Assembly: GCA_024234265.1 (NCBI GenBank)
Contig: JACKOM010000014.1
Location: 1 to 64,000, forward strand
Source: Oceanospirillaceae bacterium
GTDB taxonomy: Bacteria > Pseudomonadota > Gammaproteobacteria > Pseudomonadales > Oceanobacteraceae
DNA length: 64,000 nt
Reading direction: 5' to 3'
Part shown: positions 53,802 through 62,631 of the stretch, in pieces
How positions within the stretch are numbered: position 1 is the first letter of the stretch
Layout: every line of letters begins with the position of its first letter
The notes under the pieces: model-generated
The model's input: only the letters and a program-made list of their open reading frames with translations
The model's database searches: none
What the model was told of the DNA's origin: nothing
Translations under genes and position numbers: made by a program

Positions 53802-54116
53802 GTTGGTGGTAATGCAGAACAACAAACTTGCATTGCTTACCTCCGGTTTTTCTTGCCATTCAGTGTGAGCTTGCATGATGGTGCTTTTTATAAGTGCTAT
53901 TGCTGACCCATTTGGCATAGCTGATAGATCGCTTGTTCCCTGATATTTTTGGGAGTGGCAAAGTTTACCATTTTCATATTTGAGCCAGCCTTCCCAGCCG
54001 AGTACTTGCGTATTACTTTGCTCGAAGAGATATAGCAACTCCATTGCATCGGTGTAACCGACAACTAGCTCACCTTCTGATTCGGATCTTCCCTTTATAT
54101 CTTCGAAGCTATACAT
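53796..54116 (-). CDS. Cassette ORF: hypothetical protein
   Basis: 106 residues from ATG 54116 (MYSFEDIKGRSESEGE). A TTG eight codons upstream lies inside the attC and is unlikely. Soluble mixed alpha/beta protein with LGWEGWLKYENGKLCHS and IMQAHTEWQEKPEV. No family recognised; size and context resemble cassette-borne toxin-immunity or antitoxin-like proteins, but that is not shown. Confidence 0.55.
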   Translation of the reverse strand: MYSFEDIKGRSESEGELVVGYTDAMELLYLFEQSNTQVLGWEGWLKYENGKLCHSQKYQGTSDLSAMPNGSAIALIKSTIMQAHTEWQEKPEVSNASLLFCITTNT

Positions 54117-54125
54117 ACTTAGAAC

Positions 54126-54239
54126 ACTTAACGCCCCCAACAGGGGCCAAACGTAGTGGAACTAATTTGTGGCAAAGTGAGCGCAGCGAGCCACAAATTA
54201 GTGGAGCGTAGTTTGGTCCCTTGCTTGGGCTTGTTAGTC
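54126..54239 (-). repeat. attC site
   Basis: ACTTAAC and GTTAGTC cores (the latter one base off consensus), arms CGCCCCCAA and TTGCTTGGGC. 114 bp with a long internal palindrome (ACTAATTTGTGGC / GCCACAAATTAGT). Confidence 0.75.
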
Positions 54240-54959
54240 GATTTTAGCATTCAGCCTATCAATGAATGACCCCGGGCTAGGGAAAATCTGTTCCTTACCT
54301 TTTATAACACTAATGTACTTATCTACAACTATCGTATACCCAGATGGGAAAGCCATAAATTTAACAAGATCCGGCCTATCTAATGCGAATTGATACAGCG
54401 ATATTTTCGTAAAACGCGAAGGATCTTGATTTGATTTCGGATCTGACGGATCTGAAAGCCACCAGCCAGAATCCGCACCAGATGAGGTAGCCCTCTCAAG
54501 GACTAGCGGTGCTGCTTTTTTATAATTTAAATGAACCACAATGCTTTGGCGTATAGAGGGAAAATCCAATTCACTCCCACTCGCAAAGCTTTCTACAGAA
54601 TCTTTTTGGGAGCGTAAGTGTCTTATGGTTGCATCCACAGAATTCACGAACTTTATCGGAAATGAATGCATATCAGGCTCCAAGACGCGCAAGGTGCCAT
54701 TATCGCCTTGTTCGATCTTAGTCAGCATCCATCCCACTTGCATTGTTTCGCCTGGTTTAAAACGTTCACCAGAATGCACCATTCTTTCCAATACACCTAA
54801 AAACCAATCAATATCTGCTTTAGGTATATTATTTTGAGTCACTGTAATCTGAAATTCAGGCTGTGATAAATCACTACATTTTTTCGTGTAGTACGTATCA
54901 GCTGCAACTTCTTTTACAATCCCCACTGAAGCCAAAATTCCAAATATCAAATTTCGCAA
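54234..54959 (-). CDS. Cassette ORF: exported hypothetical protein
   Basis: About 241 residues. The start is probably a TTG at 54959, 7 nt after AAGGAG; a TTG two codons upstream is too close to that site. N-terminus LRNLIFGILASVGIVKEVAADT is a possible signal peptide. The mature part has KADIDWFLGVLERMVHSGERFKPGETMQ, reminiscent of DUF2185/Imm33-type immunity proteins, but the match is weak. No family assigned. Confidence 0.55.
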   Translation of the reverse strand: MRNLIFGILASVGIVKEVAADTYYTKKCSDLSQPEFQITVTQNNIPKADIDWFLGVLERMVHSGERFKPGETMQVGWMLTKIEQGDNGTLRVLEPDMHSFPIKFVNSVDATIRHLRSQKDSVESFASGSELDFPSIRQSIVVHLNYKKAAPLVLERATSSGADSGWWLSDPSDPKSNQDPSRFTKISLYQFALDRPDLVKFMAFPSGYTIVVDKYISVIKGKEQIFPSPGSFIDRLNAKID

Positions 54960-54977
54960 CTGCAAACTCCTTATAGC

Positions 54978-55116
54978 GACTAACAGCTTTATTTATGCGC
55001 ATGCGCGCTTTGCCATTTCGACAGGCTCAAAAAAACAACCCATCCCTTTGTTTTTATTGAAAAGACCATACCTGTTTTTCGCGGGGCATCCGGTAAAACG
55101 CGCATGCGCGTTAACT
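54978..55116 (-). repeat. Probable attC site upstream of the first visible cassette
   Basis: GACTAAC (54978) and GTTAACT (55110) cores enclose two copies of the self-complementary GCGCATGCGCG. 139 bp, longer than the others. The left core is the same variant as the site at 54233. Bases 55117-55307 show no gene. Confidence 0.55.
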
Positions 55117-55307
55117 CGGTACACCTTTGTAAAAACCGTTGGATTTTCAGGCGGTTACACTACCAGTGCCCGTGAAAGCGCGCAATGCTCGCAGGCAAAA
55201 CGCGCATTAAAAACCCTTAAACGCTAAATACACTGTGAATTATCACTGTGAAATGGGATGTGAATTTTAGCTTTGCTCTGCTCGTTTAATTTTGCAGATT
55301 TACCACG

Positions 55308-55666
55308 GCGTTAACTCAGAACACTTAATGCGAACTTGCTGCGCCGGTTTTTTAAAACGCCATAGCCCGCCGCTGGCAGGGAGGCCAGCAAAGCGCCGGC
55401 GGAGCTAGGCAGGATGCCGAATGGCGCGTGGGCGTAATGGCGTGAATAAAAAATCGGAAACAAGCAGCAGTGTGAGCGAAGGAAGGGTCTGGGAAGTCCC
55501 TTCCCAGAAAAAGAAAAACGGTTTCAATTGCCGAACGCTGAATTACAAAGGTCCTTTAACTGCGGTGCACCTGCTTAATCTAAAAAACAGTGCTTCAAAC
55601 GAGGCATCACTCTGTGTGTAAAAAGAGCAGCGCAGCAAGTTCGCATGATGTGTTCTGAATTAACGC
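55308..55666. mobile_element. 359-bp element with 37-bp inverted arms (family C)
   Basis: Left arm starts GCGTTAACTCAGAACAC and continues through ATGCGAACTTGCTGCGC; the right arm is its complement with about four differences. The interior has no credible gene but matches 26187-26400 in blocks. It stands at the right edge of the cassette array. Confidence 0.7.
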
Positions 55667-55686
55667 AGATATAAACCAGCCCAAAC

Positions 55687-55730
55687 AAAAAAGCCCTGAA
55701 TGAAATTTCACTTCATCCAGAGCTTTTTAG
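55687..55730 (-). terminator. Terminator of fbp
   Basis: AAAAAGCCCTGAATGAA and its near-complement TTCATCCAGAGCTTTTT (15 of 17 pairs) with a 7-nt loop; on the minus strand it ends in a U tract, 43 bp after the fbp stop. Confidence 0.85.
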
Positions 55731-55772
55731 TTTCAACCTGTGGAGCAACAGCTATGCCGTCACCCCAAGCAA

Positions 55773-56735
55773 TTAATTGTGGTATTTCACCGCAATTTCC
55801 ACTTCGGTTTTTGAACCCAGCACTACGGATACACGTTCGTGAATCGAGCCGGGCTGCACATCCATAATGTCCATTTTGGTGTTGCTCGCTGCGCCGCCGG
55901 CTTGCTCCACCAGGAAGCTCATCGGGTTGCCTTCGTACATTAAACGTAATTTGCCGGGTTTGAGTGGCTCACGGCTGTCCCATGGGTACATGAAAATACC
56001 ACCACGGGTGATGATGCGGTGTACTTCGGCCACCATGGAGGCAACCCAGCGCATGTTGTAGCGTTTTTCGAGCGGGCCTTCTTCGCCTTTGAGCATGTCG
56101 GCCACGTAGTTCTGCATGGCGGGTTCCCAGAAACGCTGGTTGGACATGTTGATGGCAAATTCTTTGGTTACCGCAGGGATTTTTACCTGTTCACGGGTTA
56201 ACAGGAAATCCAGTGCGCCTGTGTGCAGGGTGTATACGTTGACGCCTTTACCGGTGGACAGCACCAGCAGGGTAGAGGGGCCATACACTACATAACCGGC
56301 GGCAATCTGCTGGTTGCCGGGTTGCAGGTAACTTTCCACTTTGCTGGCATCACCTTTGGCCGGCAGGATGGAGAAAATAGTGCCGACGGTGACGTTCACG
56401 TCGATGTTAGAAGAGCCGTCGAGCGGGTCGAACAGCACTAAGTATTCGCCTTCTTTGTTGGCTTCAACCGGATCGTCTTCTTCTTCCGATGCCATACCAG
56501 CAACAAATGAGCAGTTTTTCAGGTAAGACTTGAGCAGGTCGTTGGATACCACATCCAGTTTTTTCTGGGTTTCACCTTGCACGTTTTCCTGGCCCGCACA
56601 GCCTAAAATACCGGCCAGTGCGCCCTGATGCAGTTGGCTGGCAATTTCTTTACAGGCCAGCAGGATGGCATCCAGGGTTTCAACCAGCGATTGTGGTGTA
56701 CCTTCGGCGTGCAGACATTGTCTTACGGTTTTCAT
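55773..56735 (-). CDS. fbp: Fructose-1,6-bisphosphatase, class I
   Basis: 320 residues. Hydrolyses fructose-1,6-bisphosphate in gluconeogenesis. The metal-binding motif DPLDGSSNID is near residue 102, with EEEDDP before it and the C-terminal QAGGAASN stretch. In Entner-Doudoroff organisms it recycles triose phosphate to hexose phosphate, complementing the zwf operon. Confidence 0.95.
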   Translation of the reverse strand: MKTVRQCLHAEGTPQSLVETLDAILLACKEIASQLHQGALAGILGCAGQENVQGETQKKLDVVSNDLLKSYLKNCSFVAGMASEEEDDPVEANKEGEYLVLFDPLDGSSNIDVNVTVGTIFSILPAKGDASKVESYLQPGNQQIAAGYVVYGPSTLLVLSTGKGVNVYTLHTGALDFLLTREQVKIPAVTKEFAINMSNQRFWEPAMQNYVADMLKGEEGPLEKRYNMRWVASMVAEVHRIITRGGIFMYPWDSREPLKPGKLRLMYEGNPMSFLVEQAGGAASNTKMDIMDVQPGSIHERVSVVLGSKTEVEIAVKYHN

Positions 56736-56779
56736 GGTGATCCCTCGAAAAAAATTGGCGGCATTCTACCGCAAAATCC

Positions 56780-57544
56780 TCAGAAATTGTCTTTCCATTT
56801 ACGCAGGGCGATAAACACCTGTTCGGCGGTGGCCAGGCTTTGGTCACAATGGGCCTCACAGGCCTGGCGGATGGCGTATTCTTCCACCCTTAAAAAAGGG
56901 TTAAAACTGCGCTCTTCGGCGAGGGTGCTGGGCAGGGTTGGCAGCCCCAGCAGGCGTTGGGTTTGTGCCCATTCACGGTGGCGGCTGATGGCCGGGTTGT
57001 GGGGTTCAACCTGTGCGGCAAATGCTAGGTTGGCAAGGGTATATTCGTGGCTGCAATAAACTTCGGTAGCACCGGGCAGGGCCTGTATTTTTAACAGGCT
57101 GCGGTATAAATCCGCCGCTGAGCCGGTGGCTTTAATGCGCCCGCAGCCGGCGGAAAATAAGGTATCGCCACAAAACAGGCTGCCATGGGTGTAATAGGAG
57201 AGGTGGGCTGCGGTGTGCCCCGGTGTGGCCAGCACTTCAAAACGGCGGTTGAGCAGTTCAAAACTTTCGCCGCCGTGCAGGGCAAAACGGGTGCCGGGTA
57301 AATTCAGGTCTGCCGGGGCATAGAGTGCTGCCCGCGGGTAACGGCGCTGAAAGGCAGCGAGGCCATCGGTGTGGTCCCAGTGTTCGTGGGTAATGAGTAT
57401 TGCCAGCGGGTTGAGCTGCCGTTCGCTGAGGTAGCTGGCAACGGCGTTATCATCACCCGGATCAAATACCACGGCGTCACGCTCGTTGTGCATCACCCAG
57501 AGGTAGTTATCGTCAAAAGCGGGAAGTGCCTGAATCGTCAGCAT
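56780..57544 (-). CDS. gloB: Hydroxyacylglutathione hydrolase (glyoxalase II)
   Basis: 254 residues. Hydrolyses S-lactoylglutathione in methylglyoxal detoxification. Metallo-beta-lactamase motif THEHWDHTDG near residue 52, LATPGHTAAH near residue 108, FCGDTLFSAGCGR near residue 127, and SHEYTLANL. It lies 44 bp from fbp in the same direction and is divergent from the 4.5S RNA and dnaX. Confidence 0.95.
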   Translation of the reverse strand: MLTIQALPAFDDNYLWVMHNERDAVVFDPGDDNAVASYLSERQLNPLAILITHEHWDHTDGLAAFQRRYPRAALYAPADLNLPGTRFALHGGESFELLNRRFEVLATPGHTAAHLSYYTHGSLFCGDTLFSAGCGRIKATGSAADLYRSLLKIQALPGATEVYCSHEYTLANLAFAAQVEPHNPAISRHREWAQTQRLLGLPTLPSTLAEERSFNPFLRVEEYAIRQACEAHCDQSLATAEQVFIALRKWKDNF

Positions 57545-57611
57545 AGAATTAAGTCCTTGAATCCACCGCCATTTTTAACGACAATGCGCGGGCCTTCAAC
57601 AGGCAGTCGAT

Positions 57612-57718
57612 GGTGGCCTCCGGTCCCCCCGCAACAATAAGACATGAACCCCGCCAGGCCCGGAAGGGAGCAACGGTAGTGTCCGACTTGTGTGCCGGGG
57701 TGTGGCTGGAGGTCCCTC
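57612..57718 (+). ncRNA. ffs: Signal recognition particle 4.5S RNA
   Basis: The SRP tetraloop domain is plain: CCAGGCCCGGAAGGGAGCAA, with the GGAA tetraloop and asymmetric bulge. The 5' side CCCCGCAAC and the 3' side TGTGCCGGGGTGTGGCTGGA match bacterial 4.5S RNA, and the outer ends pair (GCCTCCGG with CTGGAGG). Ends are placed by pairing and are accurate to a few bases. It lies upstream of dnaX, a common position. Confidence 0.92.
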
Positions 57719-57828
57719 CAGTATGCAAACTGTGCATCCCGTACCCGCCCCACTGCGCTTTACCTTCTCATTACCGGCTATGCGTATTATCATCTGCGCT
57801 CTTTCAGGCTTATAAAACAATCTCTTAC

Positions 57829-59817
57829 ATGAGCTATCAGGTACTGGCGCGTAAATGGCGCCCGCAGACATTTCATACCATGGTGGGCCAGGAGCATGTG
57901 CTTCAGGCGCTCATCAATGCGTTGGATAACCAGCGTTTACACCATGCGTACCTGTTCACCGGTACCCGCGGGGTAGGTAAAACCACCATCGCCCGTATCC
58001 TGGCCAAATGCCTGAACTGCGAAACCGGTATCACCAGCCAGCCCTGCGGGCAGTGTTCTTCCTGCCAGGAGATTGCCGCCGGCCGCTTTGTGGATTTAAT
58101 CGAAGTGGATGCGGCGTCCCGCACCCGGGTGGAAGATACCCGCGAAATTCTCGATAACGTGCAATATGCCCCGAGCCGCGGGCGCTTTAAGGTCTACCTG
58201 ATCGATGAAGTGCACATGTTATCCAACAGCAGTTTTAACGCTCTGCTGAAAACCCTCGAAGAGCCGCCGGCCCATGTGAAATTCCTGCTGGCGACCACCG
58301 ATCCGCAAAAATTGCCGCCGACTATCCTCAGCCGCTGTCTGCAGTTCAGCCTGAAAAACATGACCCCTGAGCGCATTGTGGGTTATCTGCAGCATGTACT
58401 GGGCGAAGAACAGGTTGCGTTTGAAGACCCGGCCCTGTGGTTATTGGGCCGTGCAGCCCAGGGCAGTATGCGTGATGCATTAAGTCTGACCGACCAGGCT
58501 ATTTCCTTTGGCCAGGGTCAGCTCAAAGAAGTTGATGTGGCCGCCATGCTTGGCACGGTTGACCGTGGCCGCGTGTTTGCGCTGGCCAATGCCCTTGCCT
58601 CGCAGGATGTGGGTGAGGTGTTAAACCAGATCGCCAAAATGGCCGAGCACGCCATCGATTTTGCCAACGTGCTGGCGGATTTAATCGAATTATTACACCG
58701 TGTGGCCATCGCCCAGGCCCTGCCTGATGCGATTGATAATTCACAAGGTGACCGCGAATACGTCATGGCCCTGGCCGATGCCATCAGCCCGGCGGATGTG
58801 CAGTTGTTCTACCAGACCGCCCTGATGGGCAAACGGGATTTACCGCTTGCGCCAGAACCCCGTGCCGGCCTGGAAATGACTCTGCTGCGCATGCTGACTT
58901 TCCGCCCGGTGGTGGAGGGCGAACTGCCAAAAAAGTTGTCGAGCAGGCCCCGTACGGCCAGTGAAACGGCCGTTGCCGGACCTGCTGCCCCTGTCGCCCC
59001 CGTTGCGTTTAAACCTGCACCGCCCAGCGCGCCCGTGAATACACAGGCTGCTCCTGTTGCCGAAAAACCTGCGCCCGTTGTTGCACCTGTAACCCCGCCT
59101 CCGGCAGCCCCTGTTGTGCACAGCGCCGCTGTGCAGAGTCCGGCTGTACAGAGTGCAGCTGTGCAAAAGGAATCCGCGCCACAAACCGCAGCGGATGATT
59201 TCCCGCCCTGGCTGGATGAACCCGAAGGGGATATGCCCGCAGGTTTCCCCTTGCAAGATGACGCCCCTGAGCAGAGCGTTGCCCAGCCTGCGCTTACACA
59301 GGTTGCGGCACCTGCGGTTCAAAGCCCAGTGGTTCAACCCCCCGTGGTGGCAAAACCAGCACCAGAGGTTGTGATGCCTGCGCCGCTTGCACCGCAGCCG
59401 CAAGAGGCAGAAGAACCCCTGCAGGCCAGTGAGTTAACCCCCCATACCTGGCCGGTGATGTTTCCCCGTTTAGGTCTGGATGGCATGTTAAAAAGCCTGA
59501 TGTCCAACAGCAGCCTGATGCAGTTCGACGGGCAAAACGCCCTGTTTCACCTCGATCCGGGGCATTTGCGTCTGTTAAACGACAACCATCAGCAGAAATT
59601 TATTCAGGTATTCTGTGCGGCATTCGGTGCAGCCATCCGCGTACAGATACAGGAAGGGGATTGTCAGTACGAAACCCCGGCCCAGCGTCAGCAGCGCCTG
59701 GCCTATGAAAAACAACAGCGGGCAATCGACAGCATAATGGCCGATGCACACGTGCAGACGTTACAGAGTGCGTTTAATGCCCAGGTAATAATGGACTCCA
59801 TTGAACCCTTAATTTAG
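57829..59817 (+). CDS. dnaX: DNA polymerase III tau/gamma subunit
   Basis: 662 residues from ATG 57829 (MSYQVLARKWRPQTF). Clamp-loader ATPase: Walker A GTRGVGKTT (45-53), zinc cysteines C64/C73/C76/C79, SRC motif SRCLQF. A Pro/Ala/Val-rich linker (about 370-540) precedes the tau-specific C-terminal domain. A programmed frameshift signal at 58914-58964 would give a gamma form of about 378 residues. ybaB and recR follow. No strong ribosome site is seen at the start. Confidence 0.95.
   Translation: MSYQVLARKWRPQTFHTMVGQEHVLQALINALDNQRLHHAYLFTGTRGVGKTTIARILAKCLNCETGITSQPCGQCSSCQEIAAGRFVDLIEVDAASRTRVEDTREILDNVQYAPSRGRFKVYLIDEVHMLSNSSFNALLKTLEEPPAHVKFLLATTDPQKLPPTILSRCLQFSLKNMTPERIVGYLQHVLGEEQVAFEDPALWLLGRAAQGSMRDALSLTDQAISFGQGQLKEVDVAAMLGTVDRGRVFALANALASQDVGEVLNQIAKMAEHAIDFANVLADLIELLHRVAIAQALPDAIDNSQGDREYVMALADAISPADVQLFYQTALMGKRDLPLAPEPRAGLEMTLLRMLTFRPVVEGELPKKLSSRPRTASETAVAGPAAPVAPVAFKPAPPSAPVNTQAAPVAEKPAPVVAPVTPPPAAPVVHSAAVQSPAVQSAAVQKESAPQTAADDFPPWLDEPEGDMPAGFPLQDDAPEQSVAQPALTQVAAPAVQSPVVQPPVVAKPAPEVVMPAPLAPQPQEAEEPLQASELTPHTWPVMFPRLGLDGMLKSLMSNSSLMQFDGQNALFHLDPGHLRLLNDNHQQKFIQVFCAAFGAAIRVQIQEGDCQYETPAQRQQRLAYEKQQRAIDSIMADAHVQTLQSAFNAQVIMDSIEPLI
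58914..58964 (+). promoter_or_regulatory. Programmed -1 frameshift signal in dnaX
   Basis: The slippery heptamer A-AAA-AAG at 58929-58935 is in the right phase. An internal Shine-Dalgarno-like GGAGGG lies 9 nt upstream, and nested hairpins (AGCAGG/CCTGCT around ACGGCC/GGCCGT) follow. After slipping, nine codons lead to TGA at 58962. Confidence 0.85.
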
Positions 59818-59826
59818 GAGCTAGAT

Positions 59827-60153
59827 ATGATGAAAGGCGGCATGGGCCAGTTGATGAAACAAGCCCAGAAAATGCAGGAACGCATGCAAAAAATGCAGGA
59901 AGAACTCGCTAACGCAGAAGTGACCGGCGAGTCAGGTGCAGGCATGGTGAAAGTGGTGATGAACGGTCGTCACGATGTGAAATCCGTGACCTTAGACCCA
60001 AGCCTGCTGGAAGAAGACAAAGAGCTGATCGAAGACTTACTGGCGGCGGCGGTGAACGATGCAGTGCGTCGTATCGAAGCTAACTCCCAGGAAAAAATGG
60101 CCGGCGTAACCGAAGGTCTGGGCCTGCCAGCCGGTATGAAGCTGCCATTCTGA
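59827..60153 (+). CDS. ybaB: Nucleoid-associated protein YbaB/EbfC
   Basis: 108 residues with the family layout: Met/Gln/Lys-rich coiled helix, ESGAGMVKVVMNG, and LAAAVNDA. Binds DNA as a dimer. TAGGAG precedes the double ATG. It lies between dnaX and recR, its standard operon. Confidence 0.95.
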   Translation: MMKGGMGQLMKQAQKMQERMQKMQEELANAEVTGESGAGMVKVVMNGRHDVKSVTLDPSLLEEDKELIEDLLAAAVNDAVRRIEANSQEKMAGVTEGLGLPAGMKLPF

Positions 60154-60154
60154 T

Positions 60155-60757
60155 ATGAGTCAGTTCAGCCCCTTAATGCGTAAGCTGGTGGAATCCTTAA
60201 CCATACTGCCCGGTGTGGGGCCAAAAAGTGCCCAGCGTATGGCCATGCACCTGCTGGAACGTGACCGCAAAGGGGCTGCCCGGCTGGTGGCGGATTTGCA
60301 GGCGGCTCTGGATAAAATTGGCCACTGCACCTCCTGCCGCACCCTCACGGAACAAACCCTGTGCAGCATCTGTGCTGACAGCAGCCGTGATGCGCGGCAA
60401 ATCTGCGTGGTGGAAAACCCCGCCGATGTGCATGCCATCGAGCAGACCAACACCTACCGCGGGCATTATTTTGTGCTGTTCGGGCGGCTCTCGCCGATCG
60501 ACGGCATAGGCCCTGCGGAGCTGGGGCTGGATTTATTGCGCAAAGCCGTGGCCGATAAACAGTGCAGCGAAATTATCCTCGCCACCAATCCCACTGTGGA
60601 AGGGGAGGCGACGGCGCAGTTTATCCGCCAGATGTTTAATAAAGAGGCCATCACCGTCAGCCGCATTGCCCATGGTGTACCCCTGGGTGGCGAGCTGGAA
60701 TCCGTGGATGGCGGTACCCTTGCCCATGCATTTGCGGGCCGGAAGCAGGTAAATTAA
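60155..60757 (+). CDS. recR: Recombination mediator RecR
   Basis: 200 residues. HhH motif LPGVGPKSAQRMA, C4 zinc finger CTSCRTLTEQTLCSIC, and Toprim domain (VVENPADVHAIE, TNPTVEGEATA). Works with RecF/RecO to load RecA. One base separates it from ybaB. Confidence 0.96.
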   Translation: MSQFSPLMRKLVESLTILPGVGPKSAQRMAMHLLERDRKGAARLVADLQAALDKIGHCTSCRTLTEQTLCSICADSSRDARQICVVENPADVHAIEQTNTYRGHYFVLFGRLSPIDGIGPAELGLDLLRKAVADKQCSEIILATNPTVEGEATAQFIRQMFNKEAITVSRIAHGVPLGGELESVDGGTLAHAFAGRKQVN

Positions 60758-60761
60758 GCCC

Positions 60762-61889
60762 ATGCAGTGGCACTACATAGACACGGATGGGGCCCTCGCC
60801 GCCGCCGCGCAAATCTGGCAAAAAAGCACCCTGTTAGCCCTCGACACTGAATTTGTGCGGGTGGATACCTACTACCCGAAACTGGGCCTGGTGCAGTTAT
60901 CCGATGGTCAGGAAGTCTGGCTTATTGACCCGTTATGTATCCGCGACTGGCAGCCATTTTGTACGGTTATGACAGCGCCCGGCATTCTCAAGGTGCTGCA
61001 TAGTTGCAGCGAAGATTTAGAAACCCTCAAACATCACCTGCAACTGGTGCCATCGCCCATGATGGATACCCAAATTGCTGCCGGCATGGCGGGGTTTGAC
61101 GGGGTGATGAGTTACCAGCGTCTGGTCAAAGCCACCCTCGATCTGGATATCGATAAAGACGAAACCCGCTCCGACTGGATGGCAAGGCCCCTCAGCCAGG
61201 GGCAGTTAACCTATGCCGCCGCCGATGTGCTGCATCTGGTGAAAGTTGCCCACATACTGCGTGACAAACTCGCTGGCATGCAGCGCCTCACCTGGATTGA
61301 TGAAGACATGGCCCGCCTGGTTGCCGAATGGCAAAAAGAAACCGGCGATAAAATGCTTTACGCCAAGGTGAAACAGGCCTGGATGTTACGCCCGCAGCAA
61401 CTGGCGGTGCTCGACAGCCTGACCCGCTGGCGCGAAGAGCGCTGCAAAGAACTGGATATTCCGCGGCCACGTTTATTAAACGATGCGGCCCTGATGGAGC
61501 TGGCCAAACGCATGCCTGCCGATCACAAACATTTATTCCAGTTCCGCGATATTAAACCCAACGTGGTGCGCAAAGAGGGTGAGACTATTATTGAGCTGAT
61601 CACCTCGGCCATGCACAGTGATTCCTCCAACTGGCCGGAACGGCTGGCCAAACCCCTTTCCCCCCAGGCGGGTGAGTGGTTTAAAGAAATGCGCGCCCTG
61701 GTGAGTAAAAAAGCGGAAGAATTAGGCGTGCCCCCGGAATTACTTGCGCGTAAAAAACCGCTGGAATGGATGTTGCGCCAGGGGTATCCCCGCGGCCCCT
61801 ATCCTGTGCCCGACGAATTACTTGGCTGGCGTGAAACTATCATTGTTCAGCCCTTGCAGCAGTTGCTGTTCAATCTTTCAGGTAAATAA
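60762..61889 (+). CDS. rnd: Ribonuclease D
   Basis: 375 residues. 3'-5' exoribonuclease for tRNA maturation. DEDD exonuclease motifs: ALDTEFVRVDTYYPK, LHSCSEDLE, and YAAADVLHL; an HRDC domain follows (about 215-290). Starts 4 bp after recR, so it may be part of the same transcript; ycgL follows. Confidence 0.93.
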   Translation: MQWHYIDTDGALAAAAQIWQKSTLLALDTEFVRVDTYYPKLGLVQLSDGQEVWLIDPLCIRDWQPFCTVMTAPGILKVLHSCSEDLETLKHHLQLVPSPMMDTQIAAGMAGFDGVMSYQRLVKATLDLDIDKDETRSDWMARPLSQGQLTYAAADVLHLVKVAHILRDKLAGMQRLTWIDEDMARLVAEWQKETGDKMLYAKVKQAWMLRPQQLAVLDSLTRWREERCKELDIPRPRLLNDAALMELAKRMPADHKHLFQFRDIKPNVVRKEGETIIELITSAMHSDSSNWPERLAKPLSPQAGEWFKEMRALVSKKAEELGVPPELLARKKPLEWMLRQGYPRGPYPVPDELLGWRETIIVQPLQQLLFNLSGK

Positions 61890-61891
61890 CC

Positions 61892-62185
61892 ATGATGAAA
61901 CTCTGCACTGTGTACAAAAGCCCGAAAAAAGACGAAATGTACCTGTACGTAGACCGTAAAGAGGGCCTGAGCCGCGTGCCGGAAGCCCTGCTGGAAATGT
62001 TTGGCACCCCGAAAGAAGTCATGGCCATGCCGATTACCAAGGATCGTAAACTGGCCCGTGTTGACGTGGAAAAACTCCTGCAGGAAATCACCACCAAGGG
62101 TTTTTACCTGCAAATGCCACCACCCAAAGAAGAGTATTTATTGGATCTGTACAAAGACACATCCGCTAAATACAAGGATCTGTAA
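61892..62185 (+). CDS. ycgL: YcgL-domain protein
   Basis: 97 residues matching the YcgL family (CTVYKSPKKDEMYLYVDRK; GFYLQMPPP). Structural fold known, function unknown. It lies 2 bp after rnd and directly before ycgN, the usual rnd-ycgL-ycgN order. Either of two consecutive ATGs may start it. Confidence 0.92.
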   Translation: MMKLCTVYKSPKKDEMYLYVDRKEGLSRVPEALLEMFGTPKEVMAMPITKDRKLARVDVEKLLQEITTKGFYLQMPPPKEEYLLDLYKDTSAKYKDL

Positions 62186-62629
62186 GTGAGCAAAGAATTA
62201 CCTTTCTGGAAACAGAAAACCCTCGCACAAATGGACAAACAGGAATGGGAAAGCCTGTGTGATGGCTGCGCCAAATGCTGCCTGCATAAACTCGAGGATG
62301 AAGACACGGGGCAGGTGTATTACACCGAAATGGTATGCCGTTTTCTGGACCGCAAAACCTGCCAGTGCACGGAATATCAGGACCGCCAGACACTGGTGCC
62401 CCATTGTGTATGGCTGACCCCGGAAAAAGTCGCGGAATATACCTGGCTGCCATCCACCTGTGCCTATAAACGGGTGCATTTAGGGCAGGATTTACCCAAG
62501 TGGCACCATCTGGTTTCCGGTGACCGCAAAACAATTCATAAATTTAACCATTCCATGCAGGGCAAAGGCATTCCGGACGACAAAATTCCGGAAGAGGAAT
62601 GGGAAGATCACATTATCTGGATGGAATAA
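62186..62629 (+). CDS. ycgN: YcgN cysteine-cluster protein
   Basis: 147 residues starting with GTG right after the ycgL stop. Cysteine clusters: LCDGCAKCCLHK, MVCRFLDRKTCQC, HCVW and STCAYKR, which probably bind zinc or an iron-sulfur cluster. Function unknown. Same operon as rnd and ycgL. Confidence 0.92.
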   Translation: MSKELPFWKQKTLAQMDKQEWESLCDGCAKCCLHKLEDEDTGQVYYTEMVCRFLDRKTCQCTEYQDRQTLVPHCVWLTPEKVAEYTWLPSTCAYKRVHLGQDLPKWHHLVSGDRKTIHKFNHSMQGKGIPDDKIPEEEWEDHIIWME

Positions 62630-62631
62630 AC

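Noticed and set aside
55421..55621. 66-codon plus-strand frame in the family C element
   Set aside because: No ribosome site, interior of an inverted-repeat element, no matching frame in the partial copy.
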